Below, piece after piece: positions 1-6,976 of a DNA stretch of 39,833 bases. Within the stretch, counting starts at the first letter, position 1, and each line of letters begins with the position of its first letter. The DNA comes from Nitriliruptoraceae bacterium (GTDB lineage: Bacteria > Actinomycetota > Nitriliruptoria > Nitriliruptorales > Nitriliruptoraceae). A program made the translations under genes and the position numbers. The notes under the pieces are model-generated. The model searched no databases and was not told the origin of the DNA. It saw only the letters and a list, made by a program, of their open reading frames with translations. The stretch spans positions 1 to 39,833 of the forward strand of contig SLRZ01000113.1 in the NCBI GenBank assembly GCA_007130695.1, read 5' to 3'.

Positions 1-26
1 CGTCGGAGGGGGTGGCCGCGTCCCGG

Positions 27-42
27 CGTCCCCAAAGGGACG
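27..42 (-). terminator. Terminator-like hairpin after fadE
   Basis: Perfect 6-bp stem CGTCCC/GGGACG with a 4-nt loop, about 20 bases past the fadE stop on the minus strand. There is no U-tract, so it is a U-less hairpin terminator candidate only. Nothing else is recognised in the first 61 bases. Confidence 0.4.
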
Positions 43-61
43 GCGACCAGCGACCGGTGTT

Positions 62-1924
62 CTAGAACGCGCCGGCGGACAGCCGCATGAGCCAGCCGTC
101 GTCCTCCTCGGCCTTGTGCCGGCGGAGTTCGGTCTTGGGCAGCACCGTGGTGGCGAACCACCGGGCCGAGGCGATCTTGCCCTCGTAGAACTCCCGGTCG
201 CCGTCCGAGACGTCGCCGGCGTCGAGCGCGGCCCGGGCGACCTCGGCCTGGCGCAGCAGCAGCCAGCCGATCACGGTCTCCGCCAGGGAGTAGAGGAACT
301 CGGTGCTGTTGAGGCCGGTCTTGTAGATCTCGGTGCGGGTGTCCTCGTCCATGGAGGCCATGGCGTAGGTGATCAGGGTGGTCAGGTGCTCCTGGGTGTG
401 GTCCAGGGCCTCGCCCAGGCGCGTCCGCTCGACGGTGAACGGGTCGCCGTCCGCGCCCGCCTTGGCCAGCTCACGTGCCTGCTCGGCGAACCAGTTCAGC
501 GTCGCGCCGTTGTCCCGGACGATCTTGCGGAACAGCAGGTCCAGCGCCTGGATCGCGGTCGTGCCCTCGTAGAGGGTGTCGATCTTGGCGTCGCGGATGT
601 ACTGCTCGATGGGGTAGTCCTGGGTGAAGCCGGACCCACCGAAGGTCTGCAGGGACAGCCCCAGCAGTTCGTAGGCCTTCTCCGAGCAGTAGCCCTTGAC
701 CAGGGGCAGCAGCAGGTCCTCGCGGGCCAGCCAGGCCGTGTGGGCCTCATCGTCGTCGGCCTCGAGCATCGCCCGGTCCTGTACCCAGCCCGCGTACATG
801 ACCAGGGCGCGCATGCCCTCCGCGTGGGCCTTCTGCTCCATCAACATCCGGCGGACGTCAGGGTGGTTGATGATCTCGGTCTTGGGGGCGGTCTTGTCGG
901 TCATCTCGGTCATGTCCGCACCCTGGACCCGGATCTTGGCGTAGTCCAGGGCGTTGAGGTAGCCGGTGGACAGGGTGGCCATGGCCTTGGTGCCGACCAT
1001 CATGCGGGCGTACTCGATGACCATGAACATCTGGCGGATGCCGTCGTGGACGTCGCCGGCGAGGTAGCCCACGCACGGGGTCCCGTCGAGGCCCATGGTC
1101 AGCTCACAGGTCGCCGAGCCCTTGATGCCCATCTTCTTCTCGAGGTTGGACACCCGCACGCCGTTGCGCTCACCCAGCGAACCGTCGGCGTCGACGTGGA
1201 ACTTGGGCACGAGGAACAGGCTCAGGCCCTTGGTGCCGGGGCCGGCACCCTCGGGACGGGCGAGCACGAGGTGGACGGTGTTCTCGTGGGTCTGCGCGTC
1301 GGCCGAGGTGATGAAGCGCTTGACGCCCTCGAGGTGGTAGACGGCGCCGAGGTCGTCGTCACCGTTGTCCTCGACGTGGGTGGCCTTGGAGACCCCGGCA
1401 CCGACGTCGGAGCCGGCGTCGGGCTCGGTGAGCACCATGGTGCCGCCCCAGCACTTGTCGATCATGGGGGTCGCGAAGCGGGTCTTCTGGCCCTCGGTGC
1501 CGATCTCGTCGACGATGGTGGCCATCAGCGCGCCGATGGGCCACAGGGCCGCGGTCGCGTGCGCGCCGAGCTGCAGTTCCATGCCGGCCCACCGCACGGA
1601 GGGGGGCGAGCCGTAACCGCCGAGGTGCTCGGGCAGGGGCATCAGGTGCCAACCCGCCTCGTAGAAGGCCTTCAACGCGGCGTCGAGCTGCTCGGGGATC
1701 GTGACGTCCCCCTCGGGGGAGAGTTGTAGTGGCTCGCGGTCGGCGGGCACGAACGAGTCGGCCCAGACCGATTCCCGCGTGAAGCGCTCGAGCTCGGAGA
1801 GCAGCATGCGCGCCTGCTCGCCGTCGACGGCGGAGAACGGACCGGTGCCGAGGTACTCGTCGGCGCCCAGCACCTCGAAGAGGTTGAACTCGATGTCCCG
1901 CAGGTTGCTCTTGTAATGGCTCAC
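62..1924 (-). CDS. fadE: Acyl-CoA dehydrogenase, FadE5-like (620 aa)
   Basis: FAD enzyme that would catalyse the first oxidation of fatty acyl-CoA beta-oxidation in the cytoplasm. The N-terminus SHYKSNLRDIEFNLFEVLG is typical of the roughly 600-residue actinobacterial FadE5 group, and the length fits. The flavin/substrate region has TEPDAGSDVG, the C-terminal helical domain has FGGSGFTQDYPIEQYIRDAK, and LYEGTTAIQ carries the expected catalytic Glu near residue 453. After it comes the extra C-terminal helical region of this long group. I chose GTG at 1924 because AAGGGA lies 9 bases upstream and the conserved N-terminus begins there; an in-frame ATG at 1945 would add seven residues. It is divergent from a TetR gene that probably controls it. 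Family is secure, chain-length specificity is not. Confidence 0.93.
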   Translation of the reverse strand: MSHYKSNLRDIEFNLFEVLGADEYLGTGPFSAVDGEQARMLLSELERFTRESVWADSFVPADREPLQLSPEGDVTIPEQLDAALKAFYEAGWHLMPLPEHLGGYGSPPSVRWAGMELQLGAHATAALWPIGALMATIVDEIGTEGQKTRFATPMIDKCWGGTMVLTEPDAGSDVGAGVSKATHVEDNGDDDLGAVYHLEGVKRFITSADAQTHENTVHLVLARPEGAGPGTKGLSLFLVPKFHVDADGSLGERNGVRVSNLEKKMGIKGSATCELTMGLDGTPCVGYLAGDVHDGIRQMFMVIEYARMMVGTKAMATLSTGYLNALDYAKIRVQGADMTEMTDKTAPKTEIINHPDVRRMLMEQKAHAEGMRALVMYAGWVQDRAMLEADDDEAHTAWLAREDLLLPLVKGYCSEKAYELLGLSLQTFGGSGFTQDYPIEQYIRDAKIDTLYEGTTAIQALDLLFRKIVRDNGATLNWFAEQARELAKAGADGDPFTVERTRLGEALDHTQEHLTTLITYAMASMDEDTRTEIYKTGLNSTEFLYSLAETVIGWLLLRQAEVARAALDAGDVSDGDREFYEGKIASARWFATTVLPKTELRRHKAEEDDGWLMRLSAGAF

Positions 1925-1975
1925 GTCCGCGTGTCCCTTCTGCATCGGCAGCAGCCGCGGTGCCGCGGCAGAGAA

Positions 1976-1993
1976 CTGGATCGATCGCTCCAG
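1976..1993. promoter_or_regulatory. Operator candidate O1 in the fadE/tetR intergenic region
   Basis: CTGGATCGATCGCTCCAG is an 18-bp near-palindrome in which only one symmetric pair of positions fails. It shares the frame TGGA-N8-TCCAG with a second site 38 bp away (2014-2031). Its place between divergent fadE and tetR suggests binding by the TetR product; that is inferred from position and symmetry. Confidence 0.55.
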
Positions 1994-1998
1994 TTTGG

Positions 1999-2014
1999 AA
2001 TATATGCTACATAT
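1999..2014. promoter_or_regulatory. AT-rich divergent promoter core
   Basis: This is an unusually AT-rich spot between the two operator candidates. Read on the minus strand, 2004-1999 is TATATT, a plausible -10 for fadE. Bases 2002-2014 form the inverted repeat ATATG-cta-CATAT. No convincing -35 was identified, so the transcription start is not assigned. Confidence 0.4.
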
Positions 2015-2031
2015 TGGAGTGAACGTTCCAG
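2014..2031. promoter_or_regulatory. Operator candidate O2 in the fadE/tetR intergenic region
   Basis: TTGGAGTGAACGTTCCAG has the same TGGA-N8-TCCAG frame as O1 and shares several spacer bases with it. It includes the palindrome GAACGTTC (2021-2028). The 38-bp centre spacing from O1 is a bit under four helical turns. Confidence 0.5.
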
Positions 2032-2122
2032 ATCCGCAAGCTGGTGTGCTCCCAGCGGCCCGTCGTCGTGGTGTGGCGCACACCGGAGCCGACAGACGGC
2101 GGCAGGTCCGAAAGGGTGTGAG

Positions 2123-2716
2123 GTGGCGCGCTACCGCGTGGGGCTCGAGACCCGCGAGCGGATCCTGTCGGCGACGCGTCGCCTGCTGGGCGACGTCGGA
2201 TTCGAGGGCGTCACCCTCAAGGCGATCACCGACCAGGCGGCGGTGGGGGCCGGCAGCTTCTACAACCTCTTCGACTCCAAGGAGGAGGTCGTCTTCGAGG
2301 TGGTCCGTGAGGCACTCGACGCGGTCGACCCGGATCCACGGGGCGCGGGCACCGACACCCTCGAAGACCTCGTCGAGGCCTTCGTGCAGTTCGTCACGGA
2401 GTCCACGCCCATCGCGCGCATCTACCTGCAGCTCGCGGTCGGACGCGGGCTGACCGACCCACGTGTGGGCCGGCGGGTGCTGCGCAGCCACCGCCGACGG
2501 GTCCAGCGCTTCGGCGCGGCGCTGCAGCGGGAGGAGCCACACCTCGACGAGGCGGAGGCCCGGGCCGGGGCCGAACTGCTGCTGGCCGGCCTGACCGGAC
2601 TCGCCCTGACCGCGCTGGTGGATTCCGAGTTCGACATGCGGGCCCACGCCCTCCGGCTGCTGCCCGCGCCGTCGGTGGGAGCGGCGTCCGGTGACCGGGC
2701 GGTGCACGGCCGGTGA
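2123..2716 (+). CDS. TetR/AcrR family transcriptional regulator (197 aa)
   Basis: DNA-binding repressor, probably sensing an acyl-CoA or other lipid ligand. The N-terminal helix-turn-helix runs through TRERILSATRRLL, a recognition segment near GVTLKAITDQAAVGAG and the typical SFYNLFDSKEEVV, at residues of roughly 8-60. A helical ligand/dimer domain follows. GTG at 2123 is chosen because AAAGGG lies 6 bases upstream; a second GTG at 2138 would still keep the helix-turn-helix. The gene is divergent from fadE, and the 198-bp gap holds two similar palindromes, so autoregulation plus fadE control is likely. The ligand is unknown. Confidence 0.88.
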   Translation: MARYRVGLETRERILSATRRLLGDVGFEGVTLKAITDQAAVGAGSFYNLFDSKEEVVFEVVREALDAVDPDPRGAGTDTLEDLVEAFVQFVTESTPIARIYLQLAVGRGLTDPRVGRRVLRSHRRRVQRFGAALQREEPHLDEAEARAGAELLLAGLTGLALTALVDSEFDMRAHALRLLPAPSVGAASGDRAVHGR

Positions 2717-2721
2717 GGCAC

Positions 2722-2727
2722 TAGCCT
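2722..2727 (+). promoter_or_regulatory. -10-like TAGCCT upstream of the CorC pair
   Basis: TAGCCT lies 42 bases upstream of the GTG at 2770 and resembles -10 boxes before other genes here (8726, 10212, 38023 on the plus strand). No clear -35 was seen. It suggests the CorC pair has its own promoter just after tetR. Confidence 0.35.
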
Positions 2728-2769
2728 CCCCGCCGTGGACCAGTCGAGGCAACACCCGGAGGCGGGCGC

Positions 2770-4089
2770 GTGAGCGGCGCGCTCGGGCTCCTGCTGGTCG
2801 CCGGGCTCATCGCCGCGAACGGGCTGTTCGTCGCGGCGGAGTTCTCGCTCGTCTCGGTGCGTCGCCCCAGTGTCGAGGAGCTGGCCGCCAGCGGGGACTT
2901 CCGTGCCCGGCTGGTCACCAGGGAACTCTCGCGGCTGTCGTTCGCCCTGTCGTCCGCGCAGTTCGGGATCACGGTGACGTCGCTGCTGTTGGGCTACATC
3001 GCCGAGCGGGCACTGGGTGACACGTTGATCCGGCCGGTGCTCGACCTCGTCGGGCTGCCCGAGGAGGCGGCGCTGGGGGTCGCGCTGACCGTGGCGTTCC
3101 TGCTGTCGACCATGCTCCAGATGGTCGTGGGTGAGCTGTTCCCGAAGAACCTGGCGATCTCGCGGCCCCTCGGCGTCGCCCTGGCCGTCGCGCCGTTCTC
3201 GCGGGGCTTCGGCCTGCTCTTCGGGCCCGTGATCCGGGTCTTCCACCGTGCGGCCGAGCTGGTAAGCCGGCGGATGTTCGGTGTCGAGGTCCGTGAGGAG
3301 CTCGAGGGGGGCCACAGCCTCGACGAGCTGGCACGGATCATCAGTGCGTCAGGTGACGAGGGCAGCCTCACCAGTGAACAGACCGAGCTGTTGCGCCGGG
3401 CCGTGGAACTCGGCGACACGCGTGTGGGCGAGGTCATGGTCCCGCGCCCCGACATCGTGTGGCTCACCCCCACCGACAGCCTCGCCGACCTGCGCGTGGC
3501 CGCGCGTCGCACCGGCCACAGCCGCTTCCCCGTCCGTGGCGACAACGAGGACGACCTGCTCGGCACGATCCACATCAAGGACCTGCTCTCGGTCGCGCCC
3601 GACCGGCACGCGGACACGCCGGTGGGCGACGTGATGTTCTCGCCGCTGGTGGTACCCGAGAGCGAGCCCCTGCGTCGGCTGCTCGGCGACCTCCGCCGGT
3701 CCCAGCGCACCTTCGCCGTGGTCATCGACGAGTACGGCGGCACGGCGGGGATCGTGACCATCGAGGACGTGCTCGAGGAACTCGTCGGGGAGATCGAGGA
3801 CGAGTTCGACCAGGGCAGCCGGATCGTGCGACGGGTCGGGGCGGGTCGGAGCCTCGTCCACGGCTCGCTGCGCACGGACCGCCTTCAGGGGCTGCTCGGC
3901 TGTGAGCTGCCCGAAGGGGAGTACGAGACCGTCGCCGGCTTCGTCCTCGACCGGCTCGGGCGCATCCCCGAGGGTGGGGAGGTCGTGGAACACGACGGGT
4001 GGGAACTGCGCGTCGCCGCGGTCGAGGGCGTGCGGATCACCGAGGTCGTCGTGCGCGAACCCGAAACGTCCGGGGGAGGTGGGCCGTGA
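2770..4089 (+). CDS. CNNM/CorC (HlyC) family CBS-domain membrane protein (439 aa)
   Basis: Integral membrane protein of the family linked to Mg2+/divalent cation export. Order of parts: a CNNM (DUF21) transmembrane domain at residues 1 to about 190, with hydrophobic helices near 3-25, 57-80 and 95-120 and the family motif GELFPKNLA; a CBS pair at about 215-335, with HSRFPV, GTIHIKDLL and VIDEYGGTAGIVTIEDVLEELVG split over the two repeats; and a C-terminal CorC/HlyC domain at about 345-425. The GTG start has GGAGG 7 bases upstream. Its stop overlaps the next gene's start as GTGA, so the two paralogues are almost certainly co-translated. Substrate is inferred from the family only. Confidence 0.92.
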   Translation: MSGALGLLLVAGLIAANGLFVAAEFSLVSVRRPSVEELAASGDFRARLVTRELSRLSFALSSAQFGITVTSLLLGYIAERALGDTLIRPVLDLVGLPEEAALGVALTVAFLLSTMLQMVVGELFPKNLAISRPLGVALAVAPFSRGFGLLFGPVIRVFHRAAELVSRRMFGVEVREELEGGHSLDELARIISASGDEGSLTSEQTELLRRAVELGDTRVGEVMVPRPDIVWLTPTDSLADLRVAARRTGHSRFPVRGDNEDDLLGTIHIKDLLSVAPDRHADTPVGDVMFSPLVVPESEPLRRLLGDLRRSQRTFAVVIDEYGGTAGIVTIEDVLEELVGEIEDEFDQGSRIVRRVGAGRSLVHGSLRTDRLQGLLGCELPEGEYETVAGFVLDRLGRIPEGGEVVEHDGWELRVAAVEGVRITEVVVREPETSGGGGP

Positions 4090-5447
4090 CGCTCGCCGTC
4101 TCCGCGGACGCCGCCGCACACGGCACGTTCAGCGTCACCGCCGTCCTGCTCGGGCTGGTCCTCCTGATCGCCAACGGCTTCTTCGTCGCGGCCGAGATCG
4201 CGCTGCTGGCCGCCCGTCGCGCACGCATCGAGGAGGCGGCCGACCGTGGCGATCCCCGGGGTCGGCGCGCGCTGAAGGCGCTCACCGAGCTGTCGGTGAC
4301 CTTCTCGGGGGCGCAACTCGGCATCACGATGTGTTCGCTGGGGCTCGGCGCGGTCGCGGAGCCCGCCGTCGCGGCGTTGTTCGCGGGCTGGCTCGGCGCC
4401 ACCGCGCTGCCGGCGGGTGCGGTTCCGTTGGTGGCGTTCGCGCTGGCCCTGTCCGTGGTGGTCTTCCTGCACATGGTCTTCGGGGAGATGGCCCCCAAGA
4501 ACCTCGCGCTGGCCCGTGCCGAGGCCGTCTCGCTCCGGCTCGCCCGGCCCTTCGGGTGGTACGTCGCGGCGTTCCGGCCGCTGATCCTGCTGCTCAACGG
4601 CGCGGCGAACCTGCTGGTCCGACTGGTCCGGGTCGAGCCGGTGGACGAGCACAAGCTGGTCCACAGCCCGGAGGAACTCGCCCTGGCGCTGGCGGAGTCC
4701 CACGACCTGGGGACCATCGCGCCGCAGGACGCCCGGGTGATGGGCGCGGCGCTGCGGCTGCAACGCATCGACGCCGAGGCGGCGATGACCCCCCGGGTCG
4801 ACCTCTCGGCGCTGCCCGACACCGCCAGTGGCCAGGAGGTGCTGGACCTCGCGGCCGAGACGGGGTTCACCCGCCTGCCCGTCTACCACGAGGACATCGA
4901 CCACATCGTCGGGCTGGTGCACGTCAAGGACGTGCTCATGCGGGAATCGCTCGAGGGCCTGCAGGTGAGCCAACTGCTGCGGCCGATCCCCGCGGTCCCG
5001 GAGTCCCGCGACCTCGAACAGTTGCTCCGCGACATGCGGGGCAGCCGGGCGCATGCCGTGCTGGTGGTCGATGAGTTCGGCGGTACGGCGGGGGTGATCA
5101 GTCTCGAGGACGTGCTCGAGGAACTGGTCGGCGAGATCGAGGACGAGTTCGACGAGGAACGCCACGCCGTCGCCTCCGAGGAGCGCGTCTGGGTCGTGCC
5201 CGGCACGATGCGACGGGACGAGGCCGAGCGGTTGACCGGCGGATGGCTGCCCGGCGGGGAGGCGGAGACGGTCTCGGGAGCGATGGTGGAGGAACTCGGT
5301 CGGTTGCTCGACCGGGGCGACCACGTGGATACGGACGGAGGGTGGCGCCTGACGGTGCTCTCGCTCGAAGGACGGCGCGCAGGGGAGGTCGAGATCCGGG
5401 GGCCCGAGTTGCCGGCGGAGGGCGGGAAGCCCGACGCGGAACGCTGA
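4086..5447 (+). CDS. CNNM/CorC (HlyC) family CBS-domain membrane protein, second copy (453 aa)
   Basis: Paralogue of the preceding gene with the same layout: CNNM membrane domain (about 1-200, with FFVAAEIALLAARRARIEE and FGEMAPKNLALA), CBS pair (about 225-345, with FTRLPVY, GLVHVKDVL and DEFGGTAGVISLEDVLEELVGE), and CorC domain to about residue 430. I use GTG at 4086, which overlaps the upstream stop by 4 bases and has GGAGG 6 bases upstream; the frame stays open upstream, but that stretch lies inside the first gene. Two such proteins in tandem suggest a hetero-oligomer or duplicated transporter. Metal specificity cannot be read from sequence. Confidence 0.92.
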   Translation: MTLAVSADAAAHGTFSVTAVLLGLVLLIANGFFVAAEIALLAARRARIEEAADRGDPRGRRALKALTELSVTFSGAQLGITMCSLGLGAVAEPAVAALFAGWLGATALPAGAVPLVAFALALSVVVFLHMVFGEMAPKNLALARAEAVSLRLARPFGWYVAAFRPLILLLNGAANLLVRLVRVEPVDEHKLVHSPEELALALAESHDLGTIAPQDARVMGAALRLQRIDAEAAMTPRVDLSALPDTASGQEVLDLAAETGFTRLPVYHEDIDHIVGLVHVKDVLMRESLEGLQVSQLLRPIPAVPESRDLEQLLRDMRGSRAHAVLVVDEFGGTAGVISLEDVLEELVGEIEDEFDEERHAVASEERVWVVPGTMRRDEAERLTGGWLPGGEAETVSGAMVEELGRLLDRGDHVDTDGGWRLTVLSLEGRRAGEVEIRGPELPAEGGKPDAER

Positions 5448-5466
5448 CCGGCTCGGGGCCGCCGCC

Positions 5467-5483
5467 CCACCGGTACCGGGTGG
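5467..5483. terminator. Hairpin between convergent genes
   Basis: CCACC...GGTGG arms enclose a GGTACC-containing loop in the 64-bp gap between two convergent genes. The stem is short and has no T-run. It is a weak bidirectional terminator candidate. Confidence 0.25.
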
Positions 5484-5511
5484 CAGGGGCCCGACGACCC
5501 CGGGTCGGACG

Positions 5512-6042
5512 CTACTCGGGATGCATCGGCAGGTCGCCGCCCCCACCGGGGCCGCCCGTGCGCGGTGAGGCGATCCCCAGGGGATCGTCGCGGTCGGGCT
5601 CCGCGCCGGTGCCCGGGCCCTGCGCGGCGCTCAGCGCATCGACGGCGTGCTGCAGCGGATGAAGGAACGGCAGCGCGGTCGGGTCGAGCGGCTCGGAGGG
5701 CACGAACTCCTCCAGGCCGCCCTCCTCGTCGAACCGGGACGCGGTGACGTGCGGCGCGTTGCGACGGGCCCCGAAGGCGACCACCACGGCGTCCTCCCCG
5801 CCGACCTCCGCCTCGGCGAGGAAGCCCCAACAGGGGATCTCGTTCGGGGTCACCTCGTCGACGGCGAGCTGGGCCAGCACCGCGTGGCGCGTCTCGTCGT
5901 CGGAAGGGAAGTCCGGCAGGGTCACCAGCCGGGTCCGTTCGGGGCCGGGGAGCACGATGGTCGCAGGCACCGGCCGCCCGCGGTTCGAAAGGACGTCGAC
6001 CGCGGCCTCCTGGCAGACGTAGCGGAGCTCCTCGAACTGCAC
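5512..6042 (-). CDS. Uncharacterised protein (176 aa)
   Basis: I do not recognise this family. The GTG at 6042 has GAGG 6 bases upstream. The first roughly 140 residues look like a compact cytosolic alpha/beta domain: QFEELRYVCQEAAVDVL is an amphipathic helix, and ATIVLPGPERTRLVTLPDFP is strand-like. Mid-protein there is CWGFLAEAEV. The last 30 or so residues are low-complexity and rich in Gly, Pro and Asp. There is no signal peptide or membrane helix. It stands alone between the CorC pair and the orphan receiver gene, and no function is assigned. Codon use matches its neighbours, supporting a real gene. Confidence 0.7.
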   Translation of the reverse strand: MQFEELRYVCQEAAVDVLSNRGRPVPATIVLPGPERTRLVTLPDFPSDDETRHAVLAQLAVDEVTPNEIPCWGFLAEAEVGGEDAVVVAFGARRNAPHVTASRFDEEGGLEEFVPSEPLDPTALPFLHPLQHAVDALSAAQGPGTGAEPDRDDPLGIASPRTGGPGGGGDLPMHPE

Positions 6043-6409
6043 GGTTGACCTCGCGGACGTTGTCGCCGTGAACGTACCGGTGCGGCCCCCCCGACGGCGA
6101 TCCACCCGCGAGGTGTTCGGTCACCCGTGAGGGCGACGTGGCGCGCCTCGGGGTGACGGCTGCGGTCACGGTGTCCCACCGCTCCGCCGGTAGGACTAGT
6201 CAAGGGTCGTCAGGTGCAGCATGCCCGAACGGGCCCGGTATATGGCCCGAAACCCCCTTCCGGGCCGGCCGACGCCGGGATATTTTCGGGCCACCCGTAG
6301 GGGCTGGATCGACGGATCCGTGACCGCCCCCGACGGGGAGGTGTCGCCGTCGAGGGCCACCGGGACGCGCCCGCTCGTGGTCGTGTCATCCGAGCGGGAG
6401 AGCGGGCCC
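6043..6409. other. Gene-free 367-bp stretch with GGCCCG/CGGGCC modules
   Basis: No gene found here. The part nearest the receiver gene contains repeated GGCCCG or CGGGCC elements (6230-6235, 6244-6249, 6261-6266, 6287-6292 and 6403-6408) and the 10-bp inverted repeat TGGCCCGAAA/TTTCGGGCCA (6243-6252 with 6284-6293). The copies could pair in mutually exclusive ways in a long 5' leader, and the last copy sits directly before the ATG of the downstream gene. The part near 6043 should hold the promoter of the minus-strand unknown gene. Confidence 0.5.
6243..6293 (+). repeat. 10-bp inverted repeat in the leader of the receiver gene
   Basis: TGGCCCGAAA (6243-6252) and TTTCGGGCCA (6284-6293) are exact reverse complements with a 31-base loop. 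Shorter competing stems use the same left arm: 6230-6235 with 6244-6249, and 6244-6249 with 6261-6266. This could be an RNA switch or a protein site. Confidence 0.45.
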
Positions 6410-6976
6410 ATGAGTACCGGGACAGCGTTGCGGGTCATGGTCGTCGACGACCAGCCGCCGATCCGTCGACTGGTCTCCCTCTTGCTCTCCCGCGCCTCGG
6501 ACTTCGAGGTACGGGCGCCGGCCCTCGAGGGCTGGTTCGAGGACGTGTGCGAGACGCGTCCGGACATCCTGCTGCTCGACCTGGCTCTCGGGAACGTGGA
6601 CGCGGTCCCGTTCATCCCGAAGGTCGTGGCCAGGTGTCCGGAGACGATGGTCGCCGCCCTGACGTCGAGGCCCGCCGAGGACGGGGAGGCCTCCGTGCTG
6701 GCTTCAGGCGCGTTCGTCTTCTACGAGAAGGACCACATCTCGCGACTGGCGCACGATCTCCGGCAGGACCACCGCATGTTCCTCCGCGCGCTCGCGGGCC
6801 AGGATGTCCTGGCTCCCTCCGCCCTCGCTCGCGAGGTGGCGGTGACGACGCCGTCGCTGGACGCCCGGGGCGGCACCGGCCGTCTCCCGGTCGGCCGTTC
6901 CTCGCGGGGGCGTGCGGGTGGCCGGAGCACCGCCCGAGACTCGAAGCCGTCGTTGCCGGGCCCTACGGGACGGTGA
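6410..6976 (+). CDS. Receiver-only response regulator (188 aa)
   Basis: Cytoplasmic signalling protein with one REC domain and no recognisable output domain. Phospho-site residues are intact: the acid pair D13-D14 in VMVVDDQPP, phospho-acceptor D57 in ILLLDLALG, switch T85 in ALTSRP, and K107 in FYEKDH. After about residue 125 come some 60 residues of low-complexity, Arg/Gly/Ser-rich tail. The ATG at 6410 has GGGAG 9 bases upstream and begins right at the domain; the frame extends upstream but there is no better start. No kinase is adjacent. Its 3' end overlaps the convergent ilvD end by 14 bases. It could relay phosphate or act by protein contact. Confidence 0.83.
   Translation: MSTGTALRVMVVDDQPPIRRLVSLLLSRASDFEVRAPALEGWFEDVCETRPDILLLDLALGNVDAVPFIPKVVARCPETMVAALTSRPAEDGEASVLASGAFVFYEKDHISRLAHDLRQDHRMFLRALAGQDVLAPSALAREVAVTTPSLDARGGTGRLPVGRSSRGRAGGRSTARDSKPSLPGPTGR

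Noticed and set aside
116-1729. Long open frame on the plus strand opposite fadE
   Set aside because: It is the antisense of a well-supported acyl-CoA dehydrogenase; the GC-rich third positions keep the opposite strand open. The translation is low-complexity Gly/Val/Leu/Asp with no domain.
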